Source: Candidatus Limnocylindrales bacterium
GTDB taxonomy: Bacteria > Moduliflexota > Moduliflexia > Moduliflexales > JAUQPW01
NCBI GenBank assembly: GCA_035559535.1
Contig: DATMBG010000034.1
Coordinates: 1 to 64,000 of the forward strand
Direction of reading: 5' to 3'
Length of the DNA stretch: 64,000 bases
The position numbers were made by a program, and so were the translations under genes. How positions within the stretch are numbered: position 1 is the stretch's first letter; each line of letters opens with the position of its first letter. Below are positions 1 to 8,746 of the stretch, in pieces. The notes beneath the pieces were generated by a model. It was not told where the DNA came from. It saw nothing but the letters and a program-made list of their open reading frames with translations, and did not search any database.

Positions 1-1
1 C

Positions 2-151
2 TATCCGGACAAGATTCCCAACTTTGTGGCCAGTCAGACTGGGGCCAAGGTTTACATGCTTCCGGCCCATGTGGAGGGGGTACCTGAGGCTAAGGATTAT
101 TTTGCTTTGTTTGATTATTTGATCGCCAAGCTCAATGAAGCCATAAGATAA
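2..151 (+). CDS. Zn/Mn ABC transporter substrate-binding protein (3' end)
   Basis: Only the last 49 codons are in the window; the gene begins to the left. The reading frame from base 2 gives a tail with the segment GAKVYMLPAHVEGVPEAKDY and then a helical end. This resembles the C-terminus of ZnuA/TroA-type periplasmic metal-binding proteins, where a conserved Gly-Val-Pro segment precedes a Tyr-Phe-x-Leu-Phe-Asp-Tyr helix. Such a protein would deliver zinc or manganese to an ABC importer. The CitG-like gene starts about 50 bases downstream on the same strand, so the two may be co-transcribed. The family call rests on a short tail and is therefore moderate. Confidence 0.6.
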   Translation, partial: YPDKIPNFVASQTGAKVYMLPAHVEGVPEAKDYFALFDYLIAKLNEAIR

Positions 152-203
152 ATGAAACTGGGAGGTGTAGGAGAAAAGTATCTACTCTCCTACTCTGATA
201 AGA

Positions 204-1133
204 TTGGAAGAAATAGCCGAAGCCGCACAGATCGCCTGTTTGCTAGAGGTAAGTGCAACTAAACCGGGTAATGTAAATCGGTTTTATAATTTTAAAGATA
301 CCCGGTACGAGGATTTTCTTTTAAGTGCTGTTGCCCTAGGTGGAGCGTTTCGAGAGATTGATAAAGCCACTGTAGGAGAAACGATTTTAAAGGCTGTCCG
401 CTCAACCCGTAAATACGTAAAGACCAATACCAATCTGGGAATGATTTTGCTATTTGCCCCTATTGCTAAAGCCTATGCTCTGGGAAGAACAGGAGAATGG
501 AAAACTGGAGGAATGGAGGAACGGGAGAGCGGGTACCTGGTAACGCCCTCCCCGCCCTCTTACTCTGCCCGGGAACTACGTACTGACCTTGCAAAGGTCT
601 TAAATTCTCTGACGGTGGAGGATGCGAGAAATGCATACGAAGCGATTCGATTGGCCAATCCGGGAGGGATGGGAAAGGTAACAGACCACGATATCCGTGA
701 AGAAGTTCAGGTGTCCCTGTTGGAAGCTATGGCGGCAGCAGCTCATCGAGACTCCATCGCGAGGGAATATACAAGCCGGTTTGAAATTACCTTTCATCTG
801 GGATATCCTACCCTGCAACGCTATTTTACAGAAACCCGGGATCTTGAAAAGTCTATCGTCCAAACTTATCTGACTCTTCTTTCTGAAATTCCCGATACTC
901 TGATCACCAGAAAACAGGGGCTGGATGTGTCGCAGAATGTTATGACGAGAGCCAGAGAAGTTTTACAGGCCGGAGGAATCTTCTCGGAAGTTGGAAGGCA
1001 GAAATTGCAAGAACTGGACAAATTCCTCCGAAGTCGAGATAATCAACTCAATCCCGGCACTACCGCCGATTTGACAGCAGCCGCCCTGTTTGTTATTTTT
1101 TTATTAAATGGAAAGATACTACAAATGCTCTAA
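204..1133 (+). CDS. Triphosphoribosyl-dephospho-CoA synthase-like protein (CitG/MdcB family)
   Basis: About 310 residues. The N-terminal segment SATKPGNVNRF matches the conserved Lys-Pro-Gly patch of CitG/MdcB proteins, and TNTNLGMILLFAPIAKA resembles the next conserved block (Asn-x-Gly). Classical members make the prosthetic group of citrate or malonate lyase, but no lyase genes are near. The neighbours are pterin and methanopterin genes, so this is more likely the paralogue found in bacterial H4MPT-type clusters, whose exact reaction I do not know. The start is uncertain: a Shine-Dalgarno-like GGAGGTGTAGGAG lies at 161-173 but no ATG follows in frame, so translation may begin at the TTG at 204 or a little upstream. 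The 3' end overlaps the next gene by 26 bases, suggesting translational coupling. Confidence 0.75.
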   Translation: MEEIAEAAQIACLLEVSATKPGNVNRFYNFKDTRYEDFLLSAVALGGAFREIDKATVGETILKAVRSTRKYVKTNTNLGMILLFAPIAKAYALGRTGEWKTGGMEERESGYLVTPSPPSYSARELRTDLAKVLNSLTVEDARNAYEAIRLANPGGMGKVTDHDIREEVQVSLLEAMAAAAHRDSIAREYTSRFEITFHLGYPTLQRYFTETRDLEKSIVQTYLTLLSEIPDTLITRKQGLDVSQNVMTRAREVLQAGGIFSEVGRQKLQELDKFLRSRDNQLNPGTTADLTAAALFVIFLLNGKILQML

Positions 1134-1632
1134 ATGCTGGAACGAGTTTGATTATACAGAAGTACCTGAAAAGAAAAATCCAGTGGAAGAACTTCAACTG
1201 GAAGCCTGTCCCTATTGTGGAGCGAAGGAAAGCCTTCAGGAGCTACTCACAGGTAGAACGCCCATTCTCCAAACCATAACCCATTTTTTCAAAACGCCCT
1301 CGACTTTCATAGAGGGAGAGAACATCCACTACGTTGAGAAGGTTTTTTCGGAACAGAATCGACTCATCCTTAAGCTCTTCACACCCCTGGGTCCTGAGAG
1401 TGAAGAAGTTCAACTCGATGAGCTGATCCTGCAGAGAAAGGATCCGGACGGATATAAATCCATGGGTCGTCTGGCCAAAGTAGGAAAAATTCTCTATGTA
1501 GATCCTATCCAGGATCCGGTTACCCAGGCCTCTTATTTGGCTCTTAAAATCGAAAAGCAGAGTTGGGAAACGGTGATGATCCTCCGGCTGGAACTTTATC
1601 CAGATGGGAGTTTTTTTGTACACTTTGAATAA
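1108..1632 (+). CDS. Zinc-ribbon protein of unknown function
   Basis: 174 residues. Two cysteine pairs near the N-terminus (CSKCW at 7-11 and CPYCG at 34-38) form a probable zinc ribbon. The remainder looks like a compact beta-rich domain with no signal peptide or membrane segment. I do not recognise the family. It overlaps the end of the CitG-like gene by 26 bases and precedes folP, so it is probably in the same operon and may serve the same cofactor pathway. That role is inferred from context only. Confidence 0.65.
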   Translation: MERYYKCSKCWNEFDYTEVPEKKNPVEELQLEACPYCGAKESLQELLTGRTPILQTITHFFKTPSTFIEGENIHYVEKVFSEQNRLILKLFTPLGPESEEVQLDELILQRKDPDGYKSMGRLAKVGKILYVDPIQDPVTQASYLALKIEKQSWETVMILRLELYPDGSFFVHFE

Positions 1633-1697
1633 AAACTGTCTGTTGTCCGAGGTTTGTTGTCGGTACTTCGGGTTATGACTCCAATTGTTTTAAACGA

Positions 1698-2588
1698 TTG
1701 ATTAAAATCGTTACGGCGAAGCGACAAGGGACCCTGGACCATAGACGATGGATTACATTGTTGTCGGAACTTAAATGCCGAGAATATACGATTCCCCTAA
1801 ATCGTCCTAAGATTATGGGTATTCTCAACGTAACCCCGGATTCTTTTTCCGACGCCGGACAATTTCTCGATCTTGGGAGGGCCCTGGAACACGCCCATCG
1901 AATGGCCGAAGAAGGAGCCGATATTCTGGATATTGGAGGGGCTTCAACCCGGCCTGGAGCCGAGCCGGTTTCTATAGAGGTAGAGCTTCAACGAGTTTTG
2001 CCGGTGATCCAACGACTTATCCATACGATTAAAATTCCTATTTCTATCGACACCTACCAACCGGAAGTGGCCAAAATCTGTTTACAAGAAGGGGTCCATA
2101 TGGTTAATGATGTAACGGGATTGAGAAATCCGGCCATGCGGGAGGTGGTTGCCGAATTTCAGGTCCCTGCAGTTATCATGCACATGTTGGGAGAGCCCAA
2201 GACCATGCAAAAAAACCCCTACTATGAGAATGTTATCGAGGATATTAAGAAGTTTCTAGGGGAGCAGGTTCGACAGGCGAAATCAGAAGGTATTGAACAG
2301 GTCATTGTAGATCCGGGAATTGGATTTGGGAAAACCCTGCATCATAATCTCGAAATTATTCGAAATTTAAAAGCTTTTAAGTCCCTGGATTGTCCCCTTC
2401 TGCTGGGTACTTCTCGGAAAACCTTTATTGGAAAGATTACCGGTGTAGAGAATCCCCAGGACCGATTGGAAGGAACAATTGTGACCAATATTATCGGGAT
2501 TATGAATGGGGCCGATATAATTCGGGTCCACGATGTAAAGGCTTGTAAGCGGGCCATCCAGGTTTATGAAGCCATATTTTTCCCCTGA
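1698..2588 (+). CDS. folP: Dihydropteroate synthase
   Basis: TIM-barrel enzyme that joins 6-hydroxymethyl-dihydropterin pyrophosphate to p-aminobenzoate. It carries both family signatures: MGILNVTPDSFSD near residue 40, and GADILDIGGASTRPGA near 75. Further conserved blocks are SIDTY, MHMLGEPKTM, VDPGIGFGKT, GTSRKTFIGK and the C-terminal RVHD. The annotated 5' end is a TTG; the family usually begins shortly before RPKIMGIL, so an internal TTG near 1759 is an alternative start. The 3' end overlaps folK on the opposite strand by 25 bases, a tail-to-tail arrangement. A second, divergent DHPS-like gene (7359-8687) lies in the same island, so this one is the normal folate enzyme. Confidence 0.95.
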   Translation: MIKIVTAKRQGTLDHRRWITLLSELKCREYTIPLNRPKIMGILNVTPDSFSDAGQFLDLGRALEHAHRMAEEGADILDIGGASTRPGAEPVSIEVELQRVLPVIQRLIHTIKIPISIDTYQPEVAKICLQEGVHMVNDVTGLRNPAMREVVAEFQVPAVIMHMLGEPKTMQKNPYYENVIEDIKKFLGEQVRQAKSEGIEQVIVDPGIGFGKTLHHNLEIIRNLKAFKSLDCPLLLGTSRKTFIGKITGVENPQDRLEGTIVTNIIGIMNGADIIRVHDVKACKRAIQVYEAIFFP

Positions 2589-3070
2589 TAAGGCTTCACC
2601 TCATGAAAATCCTTTAATTCTTGCCTCAACTCTAACACTGTCTTTTTGAAGATGGGATGTATCCAGGTTGGATTCAGTTCAGCCAGGGGAATCAGTACAA
2701 ACCCACGCTCATGGAGTCTGGGATGAGGAATTTCCAGATCAGCTTCCCTGAGAATCAAGTCGTTGTAGAAAAGGAGATCCAGATCGATAACCCGGGGCCC
2801 CCATTTGATGAGGTAGGTACGGCCCATCCCCCTTTCTATTTCTTTACATCTAAGGAAAACCTCTCGGGGAGGTAAGGAGGTTTTAATTTCTACAACACAA
2901 TTTATAAACCAGTCTTGATGCGCATACCCTACCGGTTCGGTATAATATAGGGAAGAAATCTTGCTAACTTCGATCCCCGGTGTAGCCTGGAGTTGATGGA
3001 TTGCTTCCTGGCAGTTTCTGACTTTGTCCCCTACATTGGAACCGATTCCGACATAAGCTGTTGTCTCCAT
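2564..3070 (-). CDS. folK: 2-amino-4-hydroxy-6-hydroxymethyldihydropteridine pyrophosphokinase
   Basis: 168 residues, typical HPPK size. YVGIGSNVGD at the N-terminus and WGPRVIDLDLLFYN around residues 90-103 are the family hallmarks, with the two Asp of DLDLL binding magnesium. It pyrophosphorylates the pterin that FolP then uses. The gene is read on the minus strand, leads the minus-strand run of pterin genes, and converges on folP with overlapping 3' ends. The start ATG at 3070 is supported by the usual N-terminus. Confidence 0.95.
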   Translation of the reverse strand: METTAYVGIGSNVGDKVRNCQEAIHQLQATPGIEVSKISSLYYTEPVGYAHQDWFINCVVEIKTSLPPREVFLRCKEIERGMGRTYLIKWGPRVIDLDLLFYNDLILREADLEIPHPRLHERGFVLIPLAELNPTWIHPIFKKTVLELRQELKDFHEVKPYQGKNMAS

Positions 3071-3110
3071 TGAGATATGAAAACCCGGGAGAGATCCGGA
3101 GGTTGGGTTA

Positions 3111-4085
3111 CTACTCCCGACCCTCTATGATCTCCACCCCGGTATTCTGCCCATGGACGGGGAAGAGAGTCGCTCTAACTTTCCCATGGAGAAATTCCTC
3201 GACCTTAGAGGCCAGTTCCTGTGCCTGCTCGTTTCCTTTTACCAGGCCGTAAACGGTCGGACCCCAGGAGCTTTGCCCGGCTCCGGCGGCTCCGCAAGCC
3301 AGCATATATTCAATCAGTTGCTCACAGATCTTATCTGCAAATAATCCCCCCTGGACGGTCTCGAAATAACTTCCTACGAGTTTCTGGATCTGGGTTAAAG
3401 CTTCACCGAAAACTTTTAAATTTTCTTCGATCAAAGCCGGTAGCATTTGCATGACCAGAATTCTACAGACTTCCCCAACCCGGTAAGGAGAGACAGGAAG
3501 AAGCTGTTCAAAGGCCCGTTGTTCTTTTTCCCCACTTAAACCTTTCTGGATTTCAGGAATAACAACTAAAAACATCCAGTTTTCGGGGAAAGGATATCGG
3601 AAAAGGATCGGAGGAGGGGAAATGTCTCTTTGATGGGGGGGAGGAGTCCGGGGATGTCCTCCATCGACTAAAAACCCGCCCTGGGTAAAGGCTCCAATCC
3701 CGATTCCCGAGCGACAACCCCGTACCATGACTCTGGCCAGTTCCGGGATAGGGATGTCCTTTTGAAAGAATTTAGCCAAACCGAAAGCCACCGCCAGGGA
3801 TAACTGAGTCCCAGACCCCAATCCCACATGCTCAGGAATTCTCTCCTTAAGATGAACCTTCACCGGCTCTTTAATATTATAATGATGGAGAAATCGCCTG
3901 ACCAGAACTTCCACTTTACCGGTGGTATCTCCCTGGATCATCAACTCCCCGGCTTCGGATATTTCTAAAACTATTCCCGGCTTGTGAATAGTTACACCAA
4001 TACTACCGAAGATCCGATTTAAAGAACCGTTTAAGTCCAGTAATCCCAGATGAAGCCGGGAAGGTGTTTTAAGAGTTAAAGTCAT
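3111..4085 (-). CDS. mptG: Beta-ribofuranosylaminobenzene 5'-phosphate synthase
   Basis: GHMP-kinase-fold enzyme that condenses p-aminobenzoate (or 4-hydroxybenzoate) with PRPP, the step that commits to tetrahydromethanopterin. The N-terminal PSRLHLGLLDLNG, the glycine-rich GLGSGTQLSLAVA and the segment GCRSGIGIGAFTQGGFLVDGG are characteristic of beta-RFAP synthases. I start it at the ATG at 4085 (MTLTLKTPSRLHLG) rather than the upstream ATG at 4133, because the conserved fold begins directly after. It is the marker gene for H4MPT synthesis in bacteria. The flanking folK, DUF447 and FolB-like genes fit that pathway. The stop is 41 bases from the folK start. Confidence 0.92.
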   Translation of the reverse strand: MTLTLKTPSRLHLGLLDLNGSLNRIFGSIGVTIHKPGIVLEISEAGELMIQGDTTGKVEVLVRRFLHHYNIKEPVKVHLKERIPEHVGLGSGTQLSLAVAFGLAKFFQKDIPIPELARVMVRGCRSGIGIGAFTQGGFLVDGGHPRTPPPHQRDISPPPILFRYPFPENWMFLVVIPEIQKGLSGEKEQRAFEQLLPVSPYRVGEVCRILVMQMLPALIEENLKVFGEALTQIQKLVGSYFETVQGGLFADKICEQLIEYMLACGAAGAGQSSWGPTVYGLVKGNEQAQELASKVEEFLHGKVRATLFPVHGQNTGVEIIEGRE

Positions 4086-4190
4086 TTTGAAATCTGGCTT
4101 ATCCTTTCCTATCGGAGAGTATAGGGGTATCACCTCTATACTCCCACGACCCTTCTAAGCCCCCCTGGAAGGGTCTTCAAGGCCATCTTT

Positions 4191-4760
4191 CTAAGTCACT
4201 ACGGCTTCCGTATTTGCAGCCTGCCGGACGTAGTTCATAAGATACTCCATGGCCTGTTCCTCCTGAAGCCCACCGGTCTTTTTAACAATGACGGCAAACT
4301 CTTCAAATTTCTCTAAAATCTTTTCTACTCCAATAAACCTGATCCGCGTGGCTAAAATAGCTGCCTCGATAATAGCATTCTTGGCCCGATTAAACCCGAT
4401 AAAATCCCGGATCCGACCTCTTTTAACAATCCGGGTTGTAAACCTTGCACGTTCACTGCTACAATCCACTTCCGATACCACAAACTCATAATAGTAGCAC
4501 GTATCCTTCAGCACGAAACCCTGAATACATTCTGCCGGAAAACTCTCGAACTGTGGGGATGATACCGCACTTTCGGCAAAAATTAATACATTATCTGTAA
4601 TATGAACAACCCCCTGGCGCGTAGCCAGGAGATTTCGATAGGTAGTTCCTTCCTTATAAGGTCGGATGATAATCCTATCCTCTTCTAGCACAACCCCCAT
4701 GGGGGCAAAATTGACCTGACCTTGCTCGTTGATGGTTGAAACAATAGTTTCAGTAATCAC
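4191..4760 (-). CDS. DUF447 family protein of the H4MPT cluster
   Basis: 189 residues. The N-terminal pattern ETIVSTINEQGQVNFAPMGV followed by a beta-rich half resembles the split-barrel, flavin-binding type fold of DUF447. This family occurs in methanogens and in bacterial H4MPT biosynthesis clusters, where mutants of methylotrophs lose the cofactor. Its reaction is not known to me. The start overlaps the end of the nucleotidyltransferase-like gene by 11 bases, and the gene ends just before mptG, so all three are probably translated from one minus-strand transcript. Confidence 0.85.
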   Translation of the reverse strand: MITETIVSTINEQGQVNFAPMGVVLEEDRIIIRPYKEGTTYRNLLATRQGVVHITDNVLIFAESAVSSPQFESFPAECIQGFVLKDTCYYYEFVVSEVDCSSERARFTTRIVKRGRIRDFIGFNRAKNAIIEAAILATRIRFIGVEKILEKFEEFAVIVKKTGGLQEEQAMEYLMNYVRQAANTEAVVT

Positions 4761-5871
4761 AAATCTTCAAAAAATCTGACCGGTTATTTCCTACTACCAG
4801 GCGAAAGTAAGAATCTCCCCGTATATCCTCGACCCATTCCAGGGTCCCCTGGGCCTGAATGACCTCTCCCTTACGAGCTCCACAGAACCGACCCCGGTAA
4901 GAAATCAGTTCTTGAAGAGAATCCAGACCCTTTTGAAAGCTAAAAAAGGAAGGGGAAAAGGTATCAGAAAATGGAAGCGGTTTCCTTTCTATCCACCGAA
5001 CACGACGAACGACGAGGGGATAGCGACAGGGTGTAAACAGCGCTTCCTCATCATTCTGAACTATGCCTTCAACCCAGGCCGTTCCCATAGGGGTATACAC
5101 GCAGTCTTCATATCTTTCCGTGATCTCATCCCTATCCTTTAACAATCGAATATAGAAATCAAGAGTTTGTTGGGCCGAAGGAATACCTTTACATACTTTT
5201 CCTACTTCAAACTTACCTTGAAGCCGCTTCCGCCGTTCAAACTTTACGAATTCTTCAAAGGAAAGAGCCGTATCTTGGGATCGAAATTCCCACAATTTCC
5301 TCAATTCCTCCGGTCGATAGGGACGTATGGGACTATCCGGATTTTGAAAAAGCTTCGCCATGCCTTCGTAGACCTTAAGACCCTGTTGAGAGCCATAAAC
5401 AATCCAATCAAGGTCCGACCGGGGTGTGGCCAGTCCCACAAGAAATGAACCTGAGATACCCAGGGCCGTAAGAGGGATTTGGGATGCCTCCTGGAGGATC
5501 CTGACGAAACTCCTTAGAATTTCTCCATGGGGTTGAGAAATTGCAGATTCTTCGTTCATAACCTCCCACAGATATTCTTGAGGTCGATATATTTTCCCTA
5601 TACGCTCGTGAGGAACAGCTTGAAGAATGGTATCCTGGATCCGTTGATCCTGATAAAGATAATGGGGAAATTTCTCCTTTAATATCTGATAGCGATCGTT
5701 CAATGCATAGACCTTTTTATAACGAACTCCGTTTCGAAGGCGAGTCCCGTCTGGATCAGGGAAGTAGCGGAGAAAGGCGATCACATGGGTTTTGGGATGG
5801 ACGAACCCCTTGACATCAAAAATAAGATGTTCCACGGTCTCTATAAAATCACCTTCCCGGGCCGATATCAT
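4750..5871 (-). CDS. Nucleotidyltransferase-fold protein in the H4MPT cluster
   Basis: 373 residues. Near residue 145 the segment GISGSFLVGLATPRSDLDWI shows the Gly-Ser...Asp-x-Asp pattern of the polymerase-beta-type nucleotidyltransferase fold. The two Asp (SDLDW) would bind metal. The N-terminal third is a separate region with KVYALNDRY. Similar proteins occur in archaea; the substrate is unknown. It overlaps the DUF447 gene by 11 bases and follows the DUF1464 gene, so it is embedded in the pterin island. It is a candidate for an unassigned H4MPT or related cofactor step, but nothing in the sequence names the substrate. Confidence 0.6.
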   Translation of the reverse strand: MISAREGDFIETVEHLIFDVKGFVHPKTHVIAFLRYFPDPDGTRLRNGVRYKKVYALNDRYQILKEKFPHYLYQDQRIQDTILQAVPHERIGKIYRPQEYLWEVMNEESAISQPHGEILRSFVRILQEASQIPLTALGISGSFLVGLATPRSDLDWIVYGSQQGLKVYEGMAKLFQNPDSPIRPYRPEELRKLWEFRSQDTALSFEEFVKFERRKRLQGKFEVGKVCKGIPSAQQTLDFYIRLLKDRDEITERYEDCVYTPMGTAWVEGIVQNDEEALFTPCRYPLVVRRVRWIERKPLPFSDTFSPSFFSFQKGLDSLQELISYRGRFCGARKGEVIQAQGTLEWVEDIRGDSYFRLVVGNNRSDFLKICDY

Positions 5872-5914
5872 AGAGGTATCCCTAAACCTTGAGCGAAATA
5901 ATTATTCCTCGATC

Positions 5915-5966
5915 ACGCTTAACAGTAAATCCAGTCCAGTACGCTTAACAGTAAATCCAGTCCAGT
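5915..5966. repeat. Tandem duplication of a 26-base unit
   Basis: The unit ACGCTTAACAGTAAATCC (plus AGTCCAGT) occurs twice back to back, at 5915-5940 and 5941-5966. The right copy encodes the C-terminal residues and stop of the DUF1464 gene; the left copy lies just beyond the stop. It looks like a recent slippage duplication that leaves the reading frame intact. Confidence 0.9.
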
Positions 5967-6922
5967 ACATGTTCATGGGCTTCTTTGATACCCAGATGGG
6001 TCACAATATTTTCAAATATACCGCCTTCGATCCCATTGGCTATAATGGCGGCTCCTATGGCCGATTCGAAACCTTCTTTATCATTTTGTAATATCCGGGT
6101 AGGATAACGATGGCCTAATTTTTCCTGGACCCACCGTTTATTTCTTCCCGTTAAAAGAATAGAATCCATGTGATAGAAATGCATAAAGGCCAGGAGTTCC
6201 TTTTCCAGGCTTTCCCAGAATGCTTTCTCTCCATACCCGGGGAATTTCTCTTCGAGATCCAGGAATCCTCCCCTGTAAATTTGGGCTTTGGTATTAAAAT
6301 TATAAAGATATGCCAGCTCCCCATCAATACTTCCACGACTTTTGGGTCCCATACAACCCGCCGTACCACCCAAGGCATCGATAATCTGACCGTCCTTTAC
6401 CACAAGTAAACAGGTAAAAGCATATCCTACTTCCAGCATCAGAAAATTCATGCCCTGAAAGCCTCTGCTATAGGAAGAATCCTCGAGGGAAGCATCTTCC
6501 AGCAGTATTTTCTCAACAAACGCAATGGAGCAGAGTTTATCTGAAGTTCCCAGGTCAATTTTATTGATTTTACGATATACGGGAATGGAAGGAAGAAGTT
6601 TAACAGCAGGGATACAATAAGCCTGGATATTTCTCGGTTTGAGGATTTCTAAAAATCTACCCAATCCCAATTCCCGAGGCTCTCCTTTTTTGAGGGTCAT
6701 CTCAAAAATATCCTGCTCCTGAATCTCCTGAACTTTCTTAAGGGGAATACCGAATCCCGAAGGAAGAACTATGGGAAGCGACGGATATCTGGCGACTATC
6801 TCATCCAGATAGGATAAAACCTGTAGGCTATCCTCAAATTCCCGAAGGTCTTTAACTTTTCTCCCTTCAAGGAGAGCTACTTTCCAGGATTTCGTGCCGT
6901 AATCAATACCCAAAGAGTACAA
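5945..6922 (-). CDS. DUF1464 family protein, actin/ASKHA-like ATPase fold
   Basis: 325 residues. The N-terminal LGIDYGTKSWKVALLEG is the phosphate-1 loop of the sugar-kinase/Hsp70/actin superfamily, and ALGGTAGCMGP plus a C-terminal GAAIIANG are consistent with that fold. Together these resemble DUF1464, a family mostly known from archaea. Function is unknown. It sits between FolB-like and nucleotidyltransferase-like genes on the same strand, which suggests a role in archaeal-type pterin metabolism. The start is a TTG at 6922 without a strong ribosome-binding site, so the 5' end is uncertain. Confidence 0.65.
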   Translation of the reverse strand: MYSLGIDYGTKSWKVALLEGRKVKDLREFEDSLQVLSYLDEIVARYPSLPIVLPSGFGIPLKKVQEIQEQDIFEMTLKKGEPRELGLGRFLEILKPRNIQAYCIPAVKLLPSIPVYRKINKIDLGTSDKLCSIAFVEKILLEDASLEDSSYSRGFQGMNFLMLEVGYAFTCLLVVKDGQIIDALGGTAGCMGPKSRGSIDGELAYLYNFNTKAQIYRGGFLDLEEKFPGYGEKAFWESLEKELLAFMHFYHMDSILLTGRNKRWVQEKLGHRYPTRILQNDKEGFESAIGAAIIANGIEGGIFENIVTHLGIKEAHEHVLDWIYC

Positions 6923-6996
6923 AACTGCAGGAGGTGGGGAGTGGGCAAGGGTCCACTTTGGATCTTACTGCACCCCGCTCAGGTCCCACCTGTTTA

Positions 6997-7350
6997 TTAC
7001 GAAGAAGTTCGGACAATCTCCACCCCTACATAGTTTGCATTTTTAAGTACAAACTTCTTAACCCGAATTAAGACTTTTTTCGTTGGATACTTGCTTAAAA
7101 TAAAATGGGCTATTTCTTCTGCAACGGTTTCAATAAGGTGAAACTCTCTATTTTCTAGAAATGCCATGACACTTCGATAAACCTCAGAATAGCTGATAGT
7201 TTTCTTGACATCGTCTTCGCGAGCCGCCGCACTGAAATCTCCATAGATTTCCAGATCAATCAGCAACTTTTGCTTTCGGGATCTTTCAGAATCCGAGACT
7301 CCTACCCGGCCTTTGTAGAGTAATTCTTTAATGATAATTTTATCTTCCAT
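6997..7350 (-). CDS. folB: Dihydroneopterin aldolase-like protein
   Basis: About 117 residues, the usual FolB length. The order KIIIKELLYKGRVGV, LIDLEIYGDF, ISYSEVYRSV and HLIETVAEEIA matches the T-fold family, where the Glu of LIETVAE anchors the pterin. It would cleave 7,8-dihydroneopterin to the 6-hydroxymethyl form used by folK. I prefer the ATG at 7350 over the one at 7359. The gene begins 9 bases after the DHPS-like gene and belongs to the same transcript. It could act in the folate branch, the methanopterin branch, or both. Confidence 0.85.
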   Translation of the reverse strand: MEDKIIIKELLYKGRVGVSDSERSRKQKLLIDLEIYGDFSAAAREDDVKKTISYSEVYRSVMAFLENREFHLIETVAEEIAHFILSKYPTKKVLIRVKKFVLKNANYVGVEIVRTSS

Positions 7351-7358
7351 AAAAACCA

Positions 7359-8687
7359 CTAAACCTCATCTTCATTTAAATATCCCCATCGTAGTTCTTC
7401 CTCTTGAATAAATTTCTTGCGCAACTTCAAAGCAATCTTGGCCTTCATAAGTTCCTGACCCAGATAAAAAGCATGGGAAGGATCTCCCCGGATGTCCAGT
7501 TGGGAGAAGATTCTCTGAATATCGGTATCTTTGATAAAGGTTGTGGCATTAAAGACATAGATATATTGCCCATCAATAAAAATCCTGAAATTTCGATCCT
7601 TGATAAGACTTTGCATTTCCAGCATTTCTGCTTCTGAAAGATAATCCGTTTTTCGATCCTTAATGGTCAAAAGGCTATCATCGAGGTCTTTGGGGAGCCT
7701 GTTATTCTTATAGGTATAGTACATGAGCCTTCGGGCTTTATCTATCTCCCGAACAGAACCCCGGGCCCAGTTGGCTACTTCGGTTGTCAGGACATAGTTG
7801 ATATTCAACTCGGTCATAAATCCCACACAAAGTGCATTAATTCCGGTACTATCGGCGTCGGTCAACTCGGTAATATTGCCTAAACCCATGAGCATTTCGG
7901 CGGAAGGATATTTCTGACGAACCACATAGTAGCGATAAAAAGACTCTGCCAGGCCAAAATTGATGGGATTCAAGATGGGATCGATGATATAGTTTTTAAC
8001 CCCTTTTTTTTCTAGCTGTTCAATATTAAGATCTAGGGATTCAAGACCTGCCCCAAAATCGGGTATAACCACCGGAATACAGTTTAACTCTGAGGCTATG
8101 TCCATATTTTGGGAATTAACACTCAGCAGGTAATCCACACCGGCTTTATTAGCGGCCAAGATCTCTTTTTTATTGAAGGTATCAACACTCACCGTGAAAC
8201 CTTCTTGTTTTAGAAGGGTAATCACCTCTCCGATACCGGGGAATTCTACATCGGGTGTACATCCTACGTCAATAATATCTGCACCACTTTTTTTATAGTA
8301 ATGGGCCAGGGCTAAAATCTGTTCGGTACTCAGCAAAGGAGCATCGTTGATCTCGGCCAGGATCTTCAGTTTATATTCCCCATAGCCTATTTTCTTCTTT
8401 TTAAAACCAAAAAAATCCGGAATGTCCTTTAAATCTTTGGGGCCCTTCTCGACTTTGACTCCCAGGGCTTCTTCAATGGCCTTTATATCTACCACACACA
8501 TTCCTGAAAGGAGGATTTGATCACACTGAACCCCTTTCAAGTTCCGGATAATAAAGGGCGTCGTCATCAAAGCGGCTACACTGATTTTTAACACGGCCAC
8601 TTCATATTCAAAGTCCGGCTTCATCTCCGCTAAGGTCTCCCTCAGAGCCTTCTCGGCCAGTTTACCTGTGACGAATAAAATTTTCAT
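7359..8687 (-). CDS. Dihydropteroate synthase-like protein of the H4MPT pathway
   Basis: 442 residues, about 150 longer than FolP. An N-terminal domain with KILFVTGKLAEKAL precedes a TIM barrel in which GADIIDVGCTPDVEFPG and VSVDTFNK recall the DHPS signatures. The C-terminal part includes NWARGSVREIDKARRLM. This architecture matches the DHPS-like family found in methanogens and in bacterial H4MPT clusters, proposed to couple the pterin to the beta-RFAP product. It stands with mptG, DUF447 and FolB on the minus strand. Catalysis of that coupling is known family inference, not shown here. Confidence 0.88.
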   Translation of the reverse strand: MKILFVTGKLAEKALRETLAEMKPDFEYEVAVLKISVAALMTTPFIIRNLKGVQCDQILLSGMCVVDIKAIEEALGVKVEKGPKDLKDIPDFFGFKKKKIGYGEYKLKILAEINDAPLLSTEQILALAHYYKKSGADIIDVGCTPDVEFPGIGEVITLLKQEGFTVSVDTFNKKEILAANKAGVDYLLSVNSQNMDIASELNCIPVVIPDFGAGLESLDLNIEQLEKKGVKNYIIDPILNPINFGLAESFYRYYVVRQKYPSAEMLMGLGNITELTDADSTGINALCVGFMTELNINYVLTTEVANWARGSVREIDKARRLMYYTYKNNRLPKDLDDSLLTIKDRKTDYLSEAEMLEMQSLIKDRNFRIFIDGQYIYVFNATTFIKDTDIQRIFSQLDIRGDPSHAFYLGQELMKAKIALKLRKKFIQEEELRWGYLNEDEV

Positions 8688-8746
8688 TCCCTGATGGGGT
8701 CAGAAGTTCAGAAGTTAGGGTAAGGAGGCTTTTAACCTTCTAACCT

